Positions 16,924-26,929 of a DNA stretch of 64,000 nt are shown here, one piece after another (positions within the stretch are counted from its first letter, which is position 1; each line of letters begins with the position of its first letter). The position numbers were made by a program, and so were the translations under genes. The notes under the pieces were generated by a model. The model searched no databases and was not told the DNA's origin. It saw only the letters and a program-made list of their open reading frames with translations. The DNA lies in contig MKTW01000001.1 in the NCBI GenBank assembly GCA_001898405.1, positions 620,001-684,000 of the forward strand, read 5' to 3'. This DNA comes from Sphingobacteriales bacterium 44-61. GTDB taxonomy: Bacteria; Bacteroidota; Bacteroidia; Chitinophagales; Chitinophagaceae.

Positions 16924-19900
16924 ATGCACATGAGAAAACTTGCAATTGCGATGCTCGCAATGTGTGCCTTTTTTGTGTCGGCCACAGCGCAGCAGAAAAA
17001 GATCACTGGAAAAATTCTCGACAGTGATGCCCATCCAATCCCAGGGGCTTCGGTCATTATCAAAGGTTCCTCTTCCGGAACAGTGACCGACGAAAATGGG
17101 GCATTCTCTCTAAACGCAAACCCAGGAGCCACCCTGGTTATTTCAGCCGTAGGATTTACAACGTTCGAAACCAAAGTAGGAAATGAGTCAACCTACTCTC
17201 TCACCCTTGTATCCGAAAGCCAGACGCTTTCTGATGTGGTTGTCACAGGTGTGGCAGGCTCTACAAGCAAAAAGAAGCTGACAGTATCTGTTACCAAAGT
17301 GAATGAAGCTCAGCTTAAAGCCGTACCGGGCTTATCAGTTTCCTCAGCATTGACCGGCAAAGTAGCCGGTTTGAGAACATCTTCTGTAGGCGGTGCTCCC
17401 GGGCAGCAGGTAGACCTTCTGCTTAGGGGAGATAACGTTCTTAACGTTAGCGCCTCTCCTCTCATCCTCTTAGATGGTATCATCATGCAGGGCAGCCTGG
17501 CAGATATCAACGTGGATGACGTAGAATCAATGGAAGTAGTAAAAGGCGCTGCGGCAGCTGCCTTATACGGCTCCCGCGCAGGTAACGGCGTGATCGCTAT
17601 TACCACTAAAAGGGGAAAAGACGGCATTAACGGCAAACCCCAGATCATTATCAGAAATGAAGTAGGTTTTCAAAACCTGCAGCATTACTACAAAACTTCC
17701 CGGTCACATTTTTATAACCTCGCTTCCGACTGGCAAACAGCCCAGGGCCAGTATACAAAGTATGCCGGTGTTACCTACCCGGCAGGTTATAATGGCGGTT
17801 ATGTTCCTAACAGCGGCACAGGCTCTATCATAGGAACTCCGACTATCAAAGACGATGGTTATATGGATAACCCGTATGGCACCTATCGTTTCAATCCGGG
17901 TGATGTATTTAAAACCGGGCTTACTTACACGAACTATGTAGGCGTTTCAAACAGGTCAGAAAGGAATAACATTTTTCTTTCTTTTGAAAACAACGAACAA
18001 CAGGGTGTTGTAAAATACCGTGATGGCTACTCCCGGCAAAACTTCCGCTTCAATATCGACCAGCAGCTGACTTCCTGGTTAAAAATAAGCGCGACCAACT
18101 TATTTATTAAACGCCAGGTGCAGGCGCCTTCAGGCATCTTCTATAATGTGGCCAGGATGAAACCGGATGCAAACCTGTTTGCTGAAAACCCGGACGGGCA
18201 ACCTTATAATTTCAGGATTGATCCTTTTAATGGTGAGATCACCAACCCCTTATACTCTCTCTATAACACTAAATCAAGCAGCCAGTCCCGCAGATGGATG
18301 GGAAACTATACTGCCAACATCAAATTCACCAATTGGGCGAACCTGGATTTGACTCAAACAATTGAGATTGAAAACGCCCGTTCGGAGACCATCACTCCCA
18401 AGCAAACATACAATGCCAACTACCTCTACACCAATGGTAGTCTTAGCCAATCGAGCAGCGAAACCAGTACACAAAACACTCAGATCACCCTCAACCTGAA
18501 CAAACAGTTTGGAGATCTGGGAGTCAGAGGCAAGCTCTCCTATTTATTTGAAGACCGTCACTATGAAAGCACAGGTGTAAGCGGTTCTCAGTTTGGAGTA
18601 GTCGATATTGAGAACTTCAGCAACATTACCAATCAGAACGGTGGAAGTTCAACCAAAACAAATGAAAGAGCGCAAAACTATTTCGCTATCCTTGGCCTGG
18701 ATTATAAAGACAGGTATTTGTTTGATGGTATGTTCCGTTATGACGGTTCTTCACTTTTCGGTCCTGATTCCCGTTGGAACTCTTATTTCAGGTTGTCAGG
18801 TGCTTATCGTATATCCAAGGATATAAGCATACCCGGCATTGACGAATTGAAAGTTCGCGGTGCTTATGGTACGGCAGGTATCCGTCCGGGGTTCGACTGG
18901 CAGTATGAAGTGTTTTCATGGACAGCTCTTGGAGTTGCCGCCGCATCCCAAAAAGGTAATACCAAGTTAAAACCATCCAACACTGCTGAAACCGAAGTTG
19001 GTTTAAATGTTGACTTCCTTAAGCGGTTCAGTTTTGAAGGAACATACGCACATTCGGTTACAACAGACCAGTTCCTGAACGTACAACTCATTCCATTTTT
19101 AAATAATGGTTTTAGCCAACAATGGCAAAATGCAGGTAAAGTTGTATCAAATACCCTCGAGTTCACTTTAGGTGCCAACTGGGTTAATAAAAGAGATCTT
19201 ACATGGAATTCTAATATCGTATTCTCAAGGGTTCGCCAAAAAATCACAGAACTGCCTATCGCTCCCTATTGGTTAGATCCTGTGAGCGGTGATGTAACAG
19301 CCTTCCGTATAGCTCCCAATGAAACATACGGTGCCATTTATGGACACCGGATGGTGAGAACGCTTGATGAAATGTCCAGGCAACTCCCTACAGGCAAAAA
19401 CATTTCTGACTATACAGTAAACCGTGAAGGATATGTGATCGCTGCAGGAACAGAAGGATCGACAGGTGAACGCCCCATCCTCTACCAGGAAGATGGTAAG
19501 GATTGGCTGGGCAAGATCGGCGATGGTAATGCCAAGTTTAATTTAGGTTTATCCAATACGATTAATTTCAAAGGAATATCTTTTTATTTCCTGCTTGACT
19601 GGAAAAACGGTGGCGAAGTTTACAACAGTAATGCCCAACGTATGGCTTTCAATAACATCAGCAAGCTTCAGGATATGGCGGGTGTACCTGCTGACCAGAA
19701 GAAAGCAGCTGCCTACTGGAGTACAGGTATGTACGATGGAAATTTTGCCAATGCCTATTGGGTGGAAGATGCCAGTTACTTAAAGCTAAGGGAAGTAGCG
19801 ATTGGATATACCATATCAGCCAGATCACTTAGCGGATTCCTCAATGGAACGCTTAAAGGTATCACCCTTAAAGCGGTAGGCCGTAATCTGCACACCTTTA

Positions 19901-20013
19901 CCGGCTATTCAGGTTATGACCCGGAAGTGGGTTCAGTGCGCCAGCCTATTGATGGTATCGGTGCCAATCCGATCTATCGTACAATTTCATTCTCCCTGGG
20001 AATTAATCTGTAA
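16924..20013 (+). CDS. SusC/RagA-type TonB-linked outer membrane transporter
   Basis: 1029 residues. The signal peptide is MRKLAIAMLAMCAFFVSATAQ, starting at the second ATG (16930); the first ATG at 16924 adds MH. A carboxypeptidase-like regulatory domain follows (about 25-110, KKITGKILDSDAHPIPGASV), then a TonB box region (LSDVVVTGVAG) and plug with the SusC hallmarks LILLDGIIMQG and ALYGSRAGNGVIAITTKRG. The rest is a 22-strand barrel ending RTISFSLGINL. It imports large substrates in a TonB-dependent way with its SusD lipoprotein, encoded 20 bases downstream. No glycoside hydrolase or sulfatase is nearby, so the substrate is open. Confidence 0.95.
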   Translation: MHMRKLAIAMLAMCAFFVSATAQQKKITGKILDSDAHPIPGASVIIKGSSSGTVTDENGAFSLNANPGATLVISAVGFTTFETKVGNESTYSLTLVSESQTLSDVVVTGVAGSTSKKKLTVSVTKVNEAQLKAVPGLSVSSALTGKVAGLRTSSVGGAPGQQVDLLLRGDNVLNVSASPLILLDGIIMQGSLADINVDDVESMEVVKGAAAAALYGSRAGNGVIAITTKRGKDGINGKPQIIIRNEVGFQNLQHYYKTSRSHFYNLASDWQTAQGQYTKYAGVTYPAGYNGGYVPNSGTGSIIGTPTIKDDGYMDNPYGTYRFNPGDVFKTGLTYTNYVGVSNRSERNNIFLSFENNEQQGVVKYRDGYSRQNFRFNIDQQLTSWLKISATNLFIKRQVQAPSGIFYNVARMKPDANLFAENPDGQPYNFRIDPFNGEITNPLYSLYNTKSSSQSRRWMGNYTANIKFTNWANLDLTQTIEIENARSETITPKQTYNANYLYTNGSLSQSSSETSTQNTQITLNLNKQFGDLGVRGKLSYLFEDRHYESTGVSGSQFGVVDIENFSNITNQNGGSSTKTNERAQNYFAILGLDYKDRYLFDGMFRYDGSSLFGPDSRWNSYFRLSGAYRISKDISIPGIDELKVRGAYGTAGIRPGFDWQYEVFSWTALGVAAASQKGNTKLKPSNTAETEVGLNVDFLKRFSFEGTYAHSVTTDQFLNVQLIPFLNNGFSQQWQNAGKVVSNTLEFTLGANWVNKRDLTWNSNIVFSRVRQKITELPIAPYWLDPVSGDVTAFRIAPNETYGAIYGHRMVRTLDEMSRQLPTGKNISDYTVNREGYVIAAGTEGSTGERPILYQEDGKDWLGKIGDGNAKFNLGLSNTINFKGISFYFLLDWKNGGEVYNSNAQRMAFNNISKLQDMAGVPADQKKAAAYWSTGMYDGNFANAYWVEDASYLKLREVAIGYTISARSLSGFLNGTLKGITLKAVGRNLHTFTGYSGYDPEVGSVRQPIDGIGANPIYRTISFSLGINL

Positions 20014-20032
20014 AATGAAAAAGCTTTAAATT

Positions 20033-21514
20033 ATGAAAAAGATAAATAAATTTCTGTTGATCGCTTTTGCTGCTTCAGGGTTATTATTTGGGTGTAAAAA
20101 AATGGATGTGCCCAATGAAAATAATCCGGACTTTCTGAAAGTCTTTAATAGCGGCGCTGATGTGGAAAGTGTGGCCTCGGGCTTATATAACACAGTCTTC
20201 ACCGGAGAACACTCTGCAAGTGGTGTGGAATGTATGCTGGCAACAGCTGCCGATCACGTAACCTGCTCATGGGGTAACTTCGGAATGCGGGATATGTCAT
20301 TTGAGCCTCGCGATAACGCCTGGAACAATGCCCCTACTTATGCCAACGCCAGCAATCTGAAATTTTCTTATGACAAATGGTATTCAGCCGTTGGTACAGC
20401 TTCCGATGTTTTGAAAGCCCTCGATGGAGGCATTCAGATCGATGGTGGAGCTGGGAATGCCCGCGCAAAGGCCTTTGCCAAATTTGCACTGGGAATTGCT
20501 TATGGTAATATGGCATTGGTATTTGATAAAGTGCATATTGTTGACGAAACAAAGACCGTTGAACCCACTCTTGCCGCTGCCTCTCCTTACAAAGAGGTAG
20601 CTGATGCAGCTATCGCCTATCTTGATGAAGCTATAGCTTTAACGGATGGAAGTTTCACAATCCCTGCCAGTTGGTTAGGCTTGCCTGGAGATCTGAACGG
20701 TGCCGATTTTAAAAAACTCATCAACACATCTGCAGCCCGTATTCTTGCTTATCTTCCCAGGAACAAAACAGAACTGGCTGCTGTAGATTGGCCAAAAGTG
20801 AAAACTTATGCTGATAATGGCATTACGTTCGACTGGACCATTCAGATGGATGGCACCTCCAAATGGTATATGGAAGCAGGCGACTACCTAACTTATCCAG
20901 GTTGGGGACGTACGGATATGCGTGTGGTTCACATGATGGAGCCGTCTTTGCCCGAACATTGGGACGACAGCCCTTCTTTCCCTCACCCTGCCGAGCCGGC
21001 AACTGCTTTGGATGCCCGTTTGAAAACCGATTTTGAATACATGGGTTCAAATGATTTCCTTGCTGCCCGCGGCTACTATCATTTTACCTGCTACAGGAAT
21101 TCAAGATATGATGATGTTTATACAAATGCTGTGGGGCCTAAGCCAACAATCATGAAAACCGAAAATGATCTGCTGAGGGCAGAGGCAAGAGCCTATACCA
21201 ATGACCTGCAGGGAGCAGCCGATATCATCAATGCAGGAACCCGCGTTACCAGAGGCAATATGGCACCTGTTGCAGCAAATCTCACTGCCATTGTTGATGC
21301 GCTTCATCACGAAAGGCATGTTGAGCTTTACACTACAGGTTGCGGCATACAGTTCTTCGAAATGAGAAAACTGGACCTTCTGCAAAAAGGTACTCCCTTA
21401 CATCTGCCAATACCCGGTCCTACTCTTCAGCTTTTTGGCGAAACCGAGTTCTACACTTTTGGAACTACAGCTAAAGCTGACGGCATTGGCACATCCAACA
21501 AAGGATGGAGATAA
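20033..21514 (+). CDS. SusD/RagB-family lipoprotein
   Basis: 493 residues with a lipoprotein signal (LLFGC lipobox at about residue 21). The mature protein is helical with TPR-like repeats as in SusD: DVESVASGLYNTVF, ARAKAFAKFALGIAYGNMALVFDK, and a C-terminal ENDLLRAEARAYTNDLQGAADIINAGTR and ALHHERHVELYTTGCGIQFFEMRK. It forms the surface lid that binds substrate over the SusC barrel. It is the last gene of the SusC/SusD unit, closed by the terminator at 21544-21577. Confidence 0.92.
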   Translation: MKKINKFLLIAFAASGLLFGCKKMDVPNENNPDFLKVFNSGADVESVASGLYNTVFTGEHSASGVECMLATAADHVTCSWGNFGMRDMSFEPRDNAWNNAPTYANASNLKFSYDKWYSAVGTASDVLKALDGGIQIDGGAGNARAKAFAKFALGIAYGNMALVFDKVHIVDETKTVEPTLAAASPYKEVADAAIAYLDEAIALTDGSFTIPASWLGLPGDLNGADFKKLINTSAARILAYLPRNKTELAAVDWPKVKTYADNGITFDWTIQMDGTSKWYMEAGDYLTYPGWGRTDMRVVHMMEPSLPEHWDDSPSFPHPAEPATALDARLKTDFEYMGSNDFLAARGYYHFTCYRNSRYDDVYTNAVGPKPTIMKTENDLLRAEARAYTNDLQGAADIINAGTRVTRGNMAPVAANLTAIVDALHHERHVELYTTGCGIQFFEMRKLDLLQKGTPLHLPIPGPTLQLFGETEFYTFGTTAKADGIGTSNKGWR

Positions 21515-21543
21515 GAATGCCCTGAATTATTAATTATAATTTT

Positions 21544-21577
21544 GAAAAACGCCCCGCATCTTGCCGGGGCGTTTTTC
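21544..21577. terminator. Strong intrinsic terminator after susD
   Basis: A 13-bp stem (gaaaaacgccccg / cggggcgtttttc) with an 8-base loop; GC-rich core and flanking A- and T-runs. It ends the SusC/SusD transcript and would work in both directions. Confidence 0.9.
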
Positions 21578-21607
21578 ATTAAATTTGCTTTGAAAGGATT
21601 TATTCTA

Positions 21608-22180
21608 ATGAAAAAACACAACTTAGCAGCGATCGTAATTTGTTTTGTGCTGGCGGCTTGCGGCCCTTCTGAAAAAAAAGATGAGGGGGAAAGTTTTTTC
21701 CCGGTGCTCTCCTTTCTGCGAAGCCAGGTAGCCGACGTAGACACTACATTGAATGCCATCAGGGAATATGTTTCTACAGACAGTTCAAAAACAGATACGA
21801 TATTCGTTCACCGGGAGCAGTTCCGCCAACTGGCAGAAGATTTCCTTTCTATCCCTGACCTGAGCAAGCCTGAGTATAAAAAAAGATATCGTGAAGACAA
21901 GCAATTTGACGAAACATTGAACCGGGCATTATTCACCTATACCCCTGTAACGCCTGAAAAGGAACTTATTCAAAAGCAGGAAGTGCTGATCAGGCCGGAT
22001 GCAGGCGGCGATAAGATCACCAGTATTATCATTAATAGTGTTAAAAACACAAAAGACAGCGCCGTACAGAAAAGAATGTTGTGGCAGGTAGACCGGAGTT
22101 TTCAGGTCATTACGATCAAACAACTACAAGGTCAGCCGGAAATAACTACAACCGTCAAAGTTGTATGGAATGAGGAATAG
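21608..22180 (+). CDS. Lipoprotein of unknown function upstream of uvrC
   Basis: 190 residues from ATG 21608. The frame is open from 21542, but that ATG lies in the terminator. The lipobox is VLAAC at the end of MKKHNLAAIVICFVLAAC. The mature part is mixed alpha/beta: VADVDTTLNAIREYVSTDSSKTDTIF, FRQLAEDFLSIPDLSKPEYKKRYRED, VTPEKELIQKQEVLIRP and a final strand set ending TTTVKVVWNEE. The 'F..LA.DFL.IPDLS' pattern is seen in small Bacteroidota lipoproteins; no function is known. Its stop is 2 bases before the uvrC ATG, so the genes are translationally coupled. Confidence 0.8.
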   Translation: MKKHNLAAIVICFVLAACGPSEKKDEGESFFPVLSFLRSQVADVDTTLNAIREYVSTDSSKTDTIFVHREQFRQLAEDFLSIPDLSKPEYKKRYREDKQFDETLNRALFTYTPVTPEKELIQKQEVLIRPDAGGDKITSIIINSVKNTKDSAVQKRMLWQVDRSFQVITIKQLQGQPEITTTVKVVWNEE

Positions 22181-22182
22181 AC

Positions 22183-23982
22183 ATGACAGCAGCAGAATTC
22201 CAACAGGTAGCGCCGGGCATTCCCCAACAACCCGGGATTTATAAATATTATGATTCATCCGATGCCCTCATTTATGTGGGCAAAGCTAAAAGTATACGCA
22301 AGCGGGTAAGCTCCTATTTTAATAAGACCGTCAACAGCTACAAAACACATGAGCTTGTACGGCGGATCCACCACATCGAGTTCACGATCGTGAATTCAGA
22401 GCAGGATGCTTTCTTGTTGGAAAACTCACTCATAAAAGAGTTCCAGCCGATCTTTAATATCAACCTGAAAGATGATAAGACTTATCCTTTCATCGTAATA
22501 AAGAATGAACCTTTCCCCAGGGTCTTTCTGACAAGAAAAAAGATCAACGATGGTTCCGAATATCTCGGCCCTTATACATCGGTAAAAAAGGTAAGGGAAC
22601 TCATTGAATTTACCCGTCACACCATTCCCCTGCGCAACTGCTCCCTGAACCTGACAGAGAAGAATATCAGGGAAAAGAAATTCAAAGTTTGCCTTGAATA
22701 TCACCTGGGCAATTGCAAAGGCCCTTGTGAAGGGCATCAGACAAAAGAGGGCTACCAGGAAAATATTGACCAGTTGAAGAACCTGTTGAAGGGTAACCTG
22801 GCGCCTGTACTGAAACATTTCAGGGATGAGATGAAAAAATTTGCAGCAGATCTTTCTTTTGAAAAAGCAGAGATCACCCGCAAGAAGATCGAGTTCCTGG
22901 AAAATTACCAGGCCCGCTCAGTGGTGGTCAGCATTAAGACCGGCGACCTGGACGTGTTCTCCCTGGTAAAAGACAAAGACATTGCTTTTGTCAACTTCCT
23001 GATGGTACGCAATGGAGCTATAGTGCAAACCCATACCACAAAGGTTGAAACACATCTGGATGAAACACCGGAAGAAATATTGAGTTTTTCTGTTGCCACG
23101 CTGCGCAGTACGTTCAATAGTGAGGCCAGTGAGATCGTTGTGCCCTTCCCCGTCGAATATCCGCAGGACAATATAGAGGTTACGGTGCCCAAAGGTGGCG
23201 ATAAAAAAAAGCTGCTGGAACTGTCGGAAAAAAATGCAGATTATTTTATAGAAGAGATAAAGAACAAAGCGCGGCTGCAGCTGTCAAAAAATACAGACAA
23301 GATCAAGGTGCTGGAGCAATTGCAGGATAACCTTCAGCTTCCTTCCCTGCCGGTACATATCGAGTGCTTTGATAACTCGAATTTCCAGGGCAGCTATCCC
23401 GTTTCAGCCATGGTATGTTTTAAAAATGGTGAACCGAGCAAAAAAGACTACCGGCATTTCAATGTAAAAACGGTGGAAGGCATCAATGATTTTGCCTCGA
23501 TGAAAGAAGCCGTTTACAGGCGTTATAAGCGCCTGAAAGAGGAAGAGCAGCCTTTGCCTCAACTGGTGATCATAGACGGCGGAAAAGGCCAGTTAGGCGC
23601 TGCTCTGGAGGCTATTGCAGAACTGGGGCTGACAGGTCAGACCACCCTGGTGGGCCTGGCTAAAAATGAAGAGGAATTATTTTTTGCCGGCGACCAGGAA
23701 TCGCTCAAGCTGCCTTATAACAGTGAGAGCCTGAAACTGGTGAGACGTATACGTGATGAAGTGCACCGGTTCGGTATCACTTTCCACCGGCAGAAAAGAA
23801 GTAAAGGCACTTTCAAAAATGAACTGGAAGATATTCCCGGCATTGGCAAAGCCACTGCAGATATTTTGCTGAAGGAATTCCGCTCTGTAAAAAACATCCG
23901 TGAAAAGGGATTGGAAGAAATTGCAGCAGTGGCAGGCAAGGCTAAAGCCGCTATCATTCATGCTTATTTCAACAAGCAGTAA
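22183..23982 (+). CDS. uvrC: Excinuclease ABC subunit C
   Basis: 599 residues, full length. It makes both incisions in nucleotide excision repair. The GIY-YIG nuclease domain is at the N-terminus (PGIYKYY...IYVGKAKSIRKRVSSYF). A cysteine cluster CLEYHLGNCKGPCEG follows, then a UVR motif (about 205-240). The RNase-H-like second nuclease domain contains HIECFDNSNFQGSYPVSAMV and LVIIDGGKGQL. The C-terminal tandem helix-hairpin-helix (IPGIGKATADILLKEF) binds DNA. It is coupled to the upstream lipoprotein gene, an odd pairing. Confidence 0.97.
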   Translation: MTAAEFQQVAPGIPQQPGIYKYYDSSDALIYVGKAKSIRKRVSSYFNKTVNSYKTHELVRRIHHIEFTIVNSEQDAFLLENSLIKEFQPIFNINLKDDKTYPFIVIKNEPFPRVFLTRKKINDGSEYLGPYTSVKKVRELIEFTRHTIPLRNCSLNLTEKNIREKKFKVCLEYHLGNCKGPCEGHQTKEGYQENIDQLKNLLKGNLAPVLKHFRDEMKKFAADLSFEKAEITRKKIEFLENYQARSVVVSIKTGDLDVFSLVKDKDIAFVNFLMVRNGAIVQTHTTKVETHLDETPEEILSFSVATLRSTFNSEASEIVVPFPVEYPQDNIEVTVPKGGDKKKLLELSEKNADYFIEEIKNKARLQLSKNTDKIKVLEQLQDNLQLPSLPVHIECFDNSNFQGSYPVSAMVCFKNGEPSKKDYRHFNVKTVEGINDFASMKEAVYRRYKRLKEEEQPLPQLVIIDGGKGQLGAALEAIAELGLTGQTTLVGLAKNEEELFFAGDQESLKLPYNSESLKLVRRIRDEVHRFGITFHRQKRSKGTFKNELEDIPGIGKATADILLKEFRSVKNIREKGLEEIAAVAGKAKAAIIHAYFNKQ

Positions 23983-24044
23983 TCTGTGCAGATATTGATC
24001 GGCGTCAACGAAGTATTACCTCGTAATAAGCCTGAAATAAAGAC

Positions 24045-24086
24045 AAAAAAAATGGGGCCAGGATAGAAATCCAGCCCCGTTTTTAA
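24045..24086 (+). terminator. Intrinsic terminator after uvrC
   Basis: ggggc / gcccc arms (24054-24058 and 24074-24078), with a smaller ggat/atcc helix inside, are followed by gttttt and preceded by an A-run. Confidence 0.65.
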
Positions 24087-24204
24087 AATCCAATATCCTA
24101 TGAAAAACCGAAACGAAAATACAACATTTATCCTATTTTCCTACAGGACTTTTACGATTTTTAAAACTTTTTTTAATTAATTATAAATGAATTCTTTGAA
24201 TATT

Positions 24205-24234
24205 AAAAAAGCCCCACTAAAGGGGCTTTTTTAT
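24205..24234. terminator. Bidirectional terminator between uvrC and gldN
   Basis: aaaaaagcccc and ggggctttttt form an 11-bp stem with a 6-base loop; A-run on one side and T-run on the other. It closes the leftward gldKLMN unit and backs up the uvrC terminator. Confidence 0.85.
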
Positions 24235-24264
24235 TTGATATAAACAAACTTTTACGAATGAGCG

Positions 24265-25293
24265 TTAGTATGACCAAAGATCCTGTTCGTAGTTGAAAAT
24301 TTTCTCTTTGATCGCCTCTCCTTCCAGCAGGGCAAGGATCGGATCTTTGATATAGGTCCTGATATTGCGGTTAGCTGCATTGTCGAGTGTAGACTTTACA
24401 ATATAGCTGCTGAACATCCTGCTTTCAAACAGCTCTTCCCAGGTCATCCGGCTATTACCCATGTTTTTAGGATTATAGACTTCATATTTGGTCAGGATCG
24501 GGCGAAGGTCCGGGTAATAAACCCAGAACATGGTTGAACTGCCCGGGCGTTCCTGTCCATTAGGGAAGTATAATGTTTTCAGCGGAGCAATTCCGAGTAT
24601 CCTGCAAAACAGGCGGCTGGCTTCGCGGTCGAATACCCATTCTTCCTTGATCCTCAGTTTTACCACTGATTTTCCATCAAAGCTGGCGCGGGTAACAACA
24701 TAGCGGATCACTTTGCTGGGATCGTTAGGGTCAACCTGGGGAACTGTATCGGCAGTGCCGGTAGTCATCTGATCAATTTCTGCTCCGGTAACAGGAGTAG
24801 TGAACCTGTCATCAGCAAAAGCTGTCACCTGTCCGGACTTAACTGCTTTCAACAGCATATTGATGAACATCTGGCTGCCGTTATCGCTTTCTGCTTCGTA
24901 GCGGAAAGGCTGGTTCATTTTTTCACGAAGGTCCAGCTCTCTCCACACCTTTTCTGCAAAAAGGGCGTCATCAGCTCTCAGGTGTTCATAATCCAGTGGA
25001 GTACGGGCATTCACACTGCTTTTATCATAAGCATTGTCATTGCGCAGCGATTTTTTCACCGTTGTATCTGCCATACCTGAAGAATCCACAACAATAGGAA
25101 TATTGCCATAGGGATTATAGTTGGAAGGCGGAGCGGTGTTATTCTGCTGGGTCTCCTGCTGCTGGGTTTGCTGATTTGCCGGAGGGTTACCAGTTCTTCT
25201 GGCCCTGGTACGCTGCGCACTTGCATCAGCTACCATCAGGGCGCCGAAGGCCATCAGCAAACAACTCTTTACAACAATGCTTTTCATCTTCAT
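24265..25293 (-). CDS. gldN: Gliding motility / type IX secretion protein GldN
   Basis: 342 residues from the ATG complement of 25291-25293; a second ATG two codons later is equally possible. A signal peptide (VVKSCLLMAFGALMVADASAQ) is followed by a Gln/Asn/Pro-rich linker (NQQTQQQETQQNN) and the GldN domain: LREKMNQPFRYEAESDNGSQMFI, VVKLRIKEEWVFDREASRLFCRILGIAPL and MTWEELFESRMFSS. GldN (PorN) forms a periplasmic ring with GldK on the outer membrane in the type IX secretion system. Last gene of gldKLMN, 4 bases after gldM. Confidence 0.95.
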   Translation of the reverse strand: MKMKSIVVKSCLLMAFGALMVADASAQRTRARRTGNPPANQQTQQQETQQNNTAPPSNYNPYGNIPIVVDSSGMADTTVKKSLRNDNAYDKSSVNARTPLDYEHLRADDALFAEKVWRELDLREKMNQPFRYEAESDNGSQMFINMLLKAVKSGQVTAFADDRFTTPVTGAEIDQMTTGTADTVPQVDPNDPSKVIRYVVTRASFDGKSVVKLRIKEEWVFDREASRLFCRILGIAPLKTLYFPNGQERPGSSTMFWVYYPDLRPILTKYEVYNPKNMGNSRMTWEELFESRMFSSYIVKSTLDNAANRNIRTYIKDPILALLEGEAIKEKIFNYEQDLWSY

Positions 25294-25297
25294 TAGT

Positions 25298-26830
25298 TTA
25301 TTTAATATAGTACACAAGTGAAGGCAGTTTTTGGCTTCTGCCATCAGGTCCTGTAGCGCGGATATTATCGATCGTTACAGTTCTTCCTGCAGCCAGGTTC
25401 TTGATCATGCTTTGGGCTTTAGGGCTCCAAAGGTTACCTGTACAGGGAGCTTCATCGATATCACCTTCTGCATTGTCAGCAGTGATAGTGAAGCTGGTTA
25501 CACCATATTTCAGGTTAAGCGGGAAGTCTTTGATGTAAGCACCCACACCAGTTTGCGCTTTGAAAGCACCGGCAGGGATGTTTTCACCGCTCGCATAACC
25601 ACCAACAGTACCTACAGGCTGAGGGATCGTGCGTACGCGGAACTGAGATACACCAGCAACTTTACCGTCTACTGATACAGTTATTTTACAATCGTCGGTT
25701 ACGCTGTTCACTTTAGCGATGTAATGACCGCCACCCAGTTTTTGGAGGTTGCCGCCACCACCGGAAATGCTAACCTGAACTTTATCGTCTCCACCACCGC
25801 TTGCAGCGATAGAAACTTTGTTGTCATAACCGATATAAAGAACGTTCATTTCATCCAGGGCGATTGACGCGCTGGCCTGGCCTACTGTATAAGGAACGTC
25901 TTTTTTGATGCTTTGTTGCTTGCCATCCTGATCGAGATAGTTGATGGTAACAGGAATGGAATGGTCACCGATGCCTGCAGTAGGCACTTTCAGGTGAGCA
26001 GCTCCATCTTCGCCGATAGGCACTGTTTTTCCACCGATCACGATAGTGGGTTGTGCCGCTTTACTGAAGGCACCCACACCAGCTGTGATCTCGATCTCCT
26101 GGCCTGGCATTACATAATTAGAGCTTTGGCCGATGATGGCAGCATAGGTATCGAACCTTACGGTTACTTTACCAACCTGCTCATGGCAAAAAGCTACGAT
26201 CTTGTTTTCAGAAGTCCTGACATCGTTCTGAAACTTGCTCAGGATGGTCAGCGCAGCAACAGTGGGAACCATGCGGAAATAAGCCGCTTCCCAGGTGTTG
26301 TTGCCTTTTGCTTCTGTTTTAGGTTTGGTCAAATCAATCTGCAGTGTTTTTTCAAACTCCGCCTTGACGGCCGGATCAACATTAAGGATATCATTCCTGT
26401 ATTTCTCCAGCATTTCATAGAGAGCTTTACCCTGTCCTTTCTCAACCATTACGTGAGTAGGAATATCAAGGTTATCCTCTTTGAATTTTTTGGTAGGATC
26501 TTTCGGATCGCCGTTGGCTTCCGTAATGATCCGGTCTTTCAACCCCTGTATAAAATTGTATACATCTCTTGAACGGCTTTCTACAAATTGAGCTTTGGGA
26601 AGCCAGATTTTGGCTTTCTCAGCAGTAGCAGGTTCTGTTGACTTTTCAGCCAAAGAAGCCAGGATAGTCTGCGTTGATTGGTTTACAGTATTGTTAGTAT
26701 TCTGTAAACTATTATTTACCGTTTTGAAGGCATTCAGGATCTCAGATGACACGTTGAGGGCCAGAAGGGCCGTCAACACGAGGTACATCATGTTGATCAT
26801 TTTCTGCCTGGGCTCCTTAGGTAAAGACAT
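25298..26830 (-). CDS. gldM: Gliding motility / type IX secretion protein GldM
   Basis: 510 residues. The start MSLPKEPRQKMINMMYLVLTALLALNVSSEILNAF is split here over a short cytoplasmic N-tail and one membrane helix (about 12-30). The long periplasmic part is four tandem Ig-like domains: NNTWEAAYFRMVPTVAAL, the YAAIIGQSSNYVMPGQEIEI stretch, VNYLDQDGKQ-type strands and a C-terminal SFTITADNAEGDIDE. GldM (PorM) dimers span the periplasm and, with GldL, form the proton-driven motor of type IX secretion. Confidence 0.96.
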   Translation of the reverse strand: MSLPKEPRQKMINMMYLVLTALLALNVSSEILNAFKTVNNSLQNTNNTVNQSTQTILASLAEKSTEPATAEKAKIWLPKAQFVESRSRDVYNFIQGLKDRIITEANGDPKDPTKKFKEDNLDIPTHVMVEKGQGKALYEMLEKYRNDILNVDPAVKAEFEKTLQIDLTKPKTEAKGNNTWEAAYFRMVPTVAALTILSKFQNDVRTSENKIVAFCHEQVGKVTVRFDTYAAIIGQSSNYVMPGQEIEITAGVGAFSKAAQPTIVIGGKTVPIGEDGAAHLKVPTAGIGDHSIPVTINYLDQDGKQQSIKKDVPYTVGQASASIALDEMNVLYIGYDNKVSIAASGGGDDKVQVSISGGGGNLQKLGGGHYIAKVNSVTDDCKITVSVDGKVAGVSQFRVRTIPQPVGTVGGYASGENIPAGAFKAQTGVGAYIKDFPLNLKYGVTSFTITADNAEGDIDEAPCTGNLWSPKAQSMIKNLAAGRTVTIDNIRATGPDGRSQKLPSLVYYIK

Positions 26831-26929
26831 GACGATTCTTGGTTTTAAAAATTAGATATGGTGACTATCAAAAATCACGGGATACGGATCTATTAGATTT
26901 TTTATAAACGAAACCCTTATACCGTTAGT

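Noticed and set aside
16924-21514. Polysaccharide utilisation locus
   Set aside because: Only SusC and SusD are present; no glycan-active enzyme or hybrid regulator is nearby.
24101-24190. 26-codon frame between the uvrC terminators
   Set aside because: AT-rich, too short and without family; probably chance.
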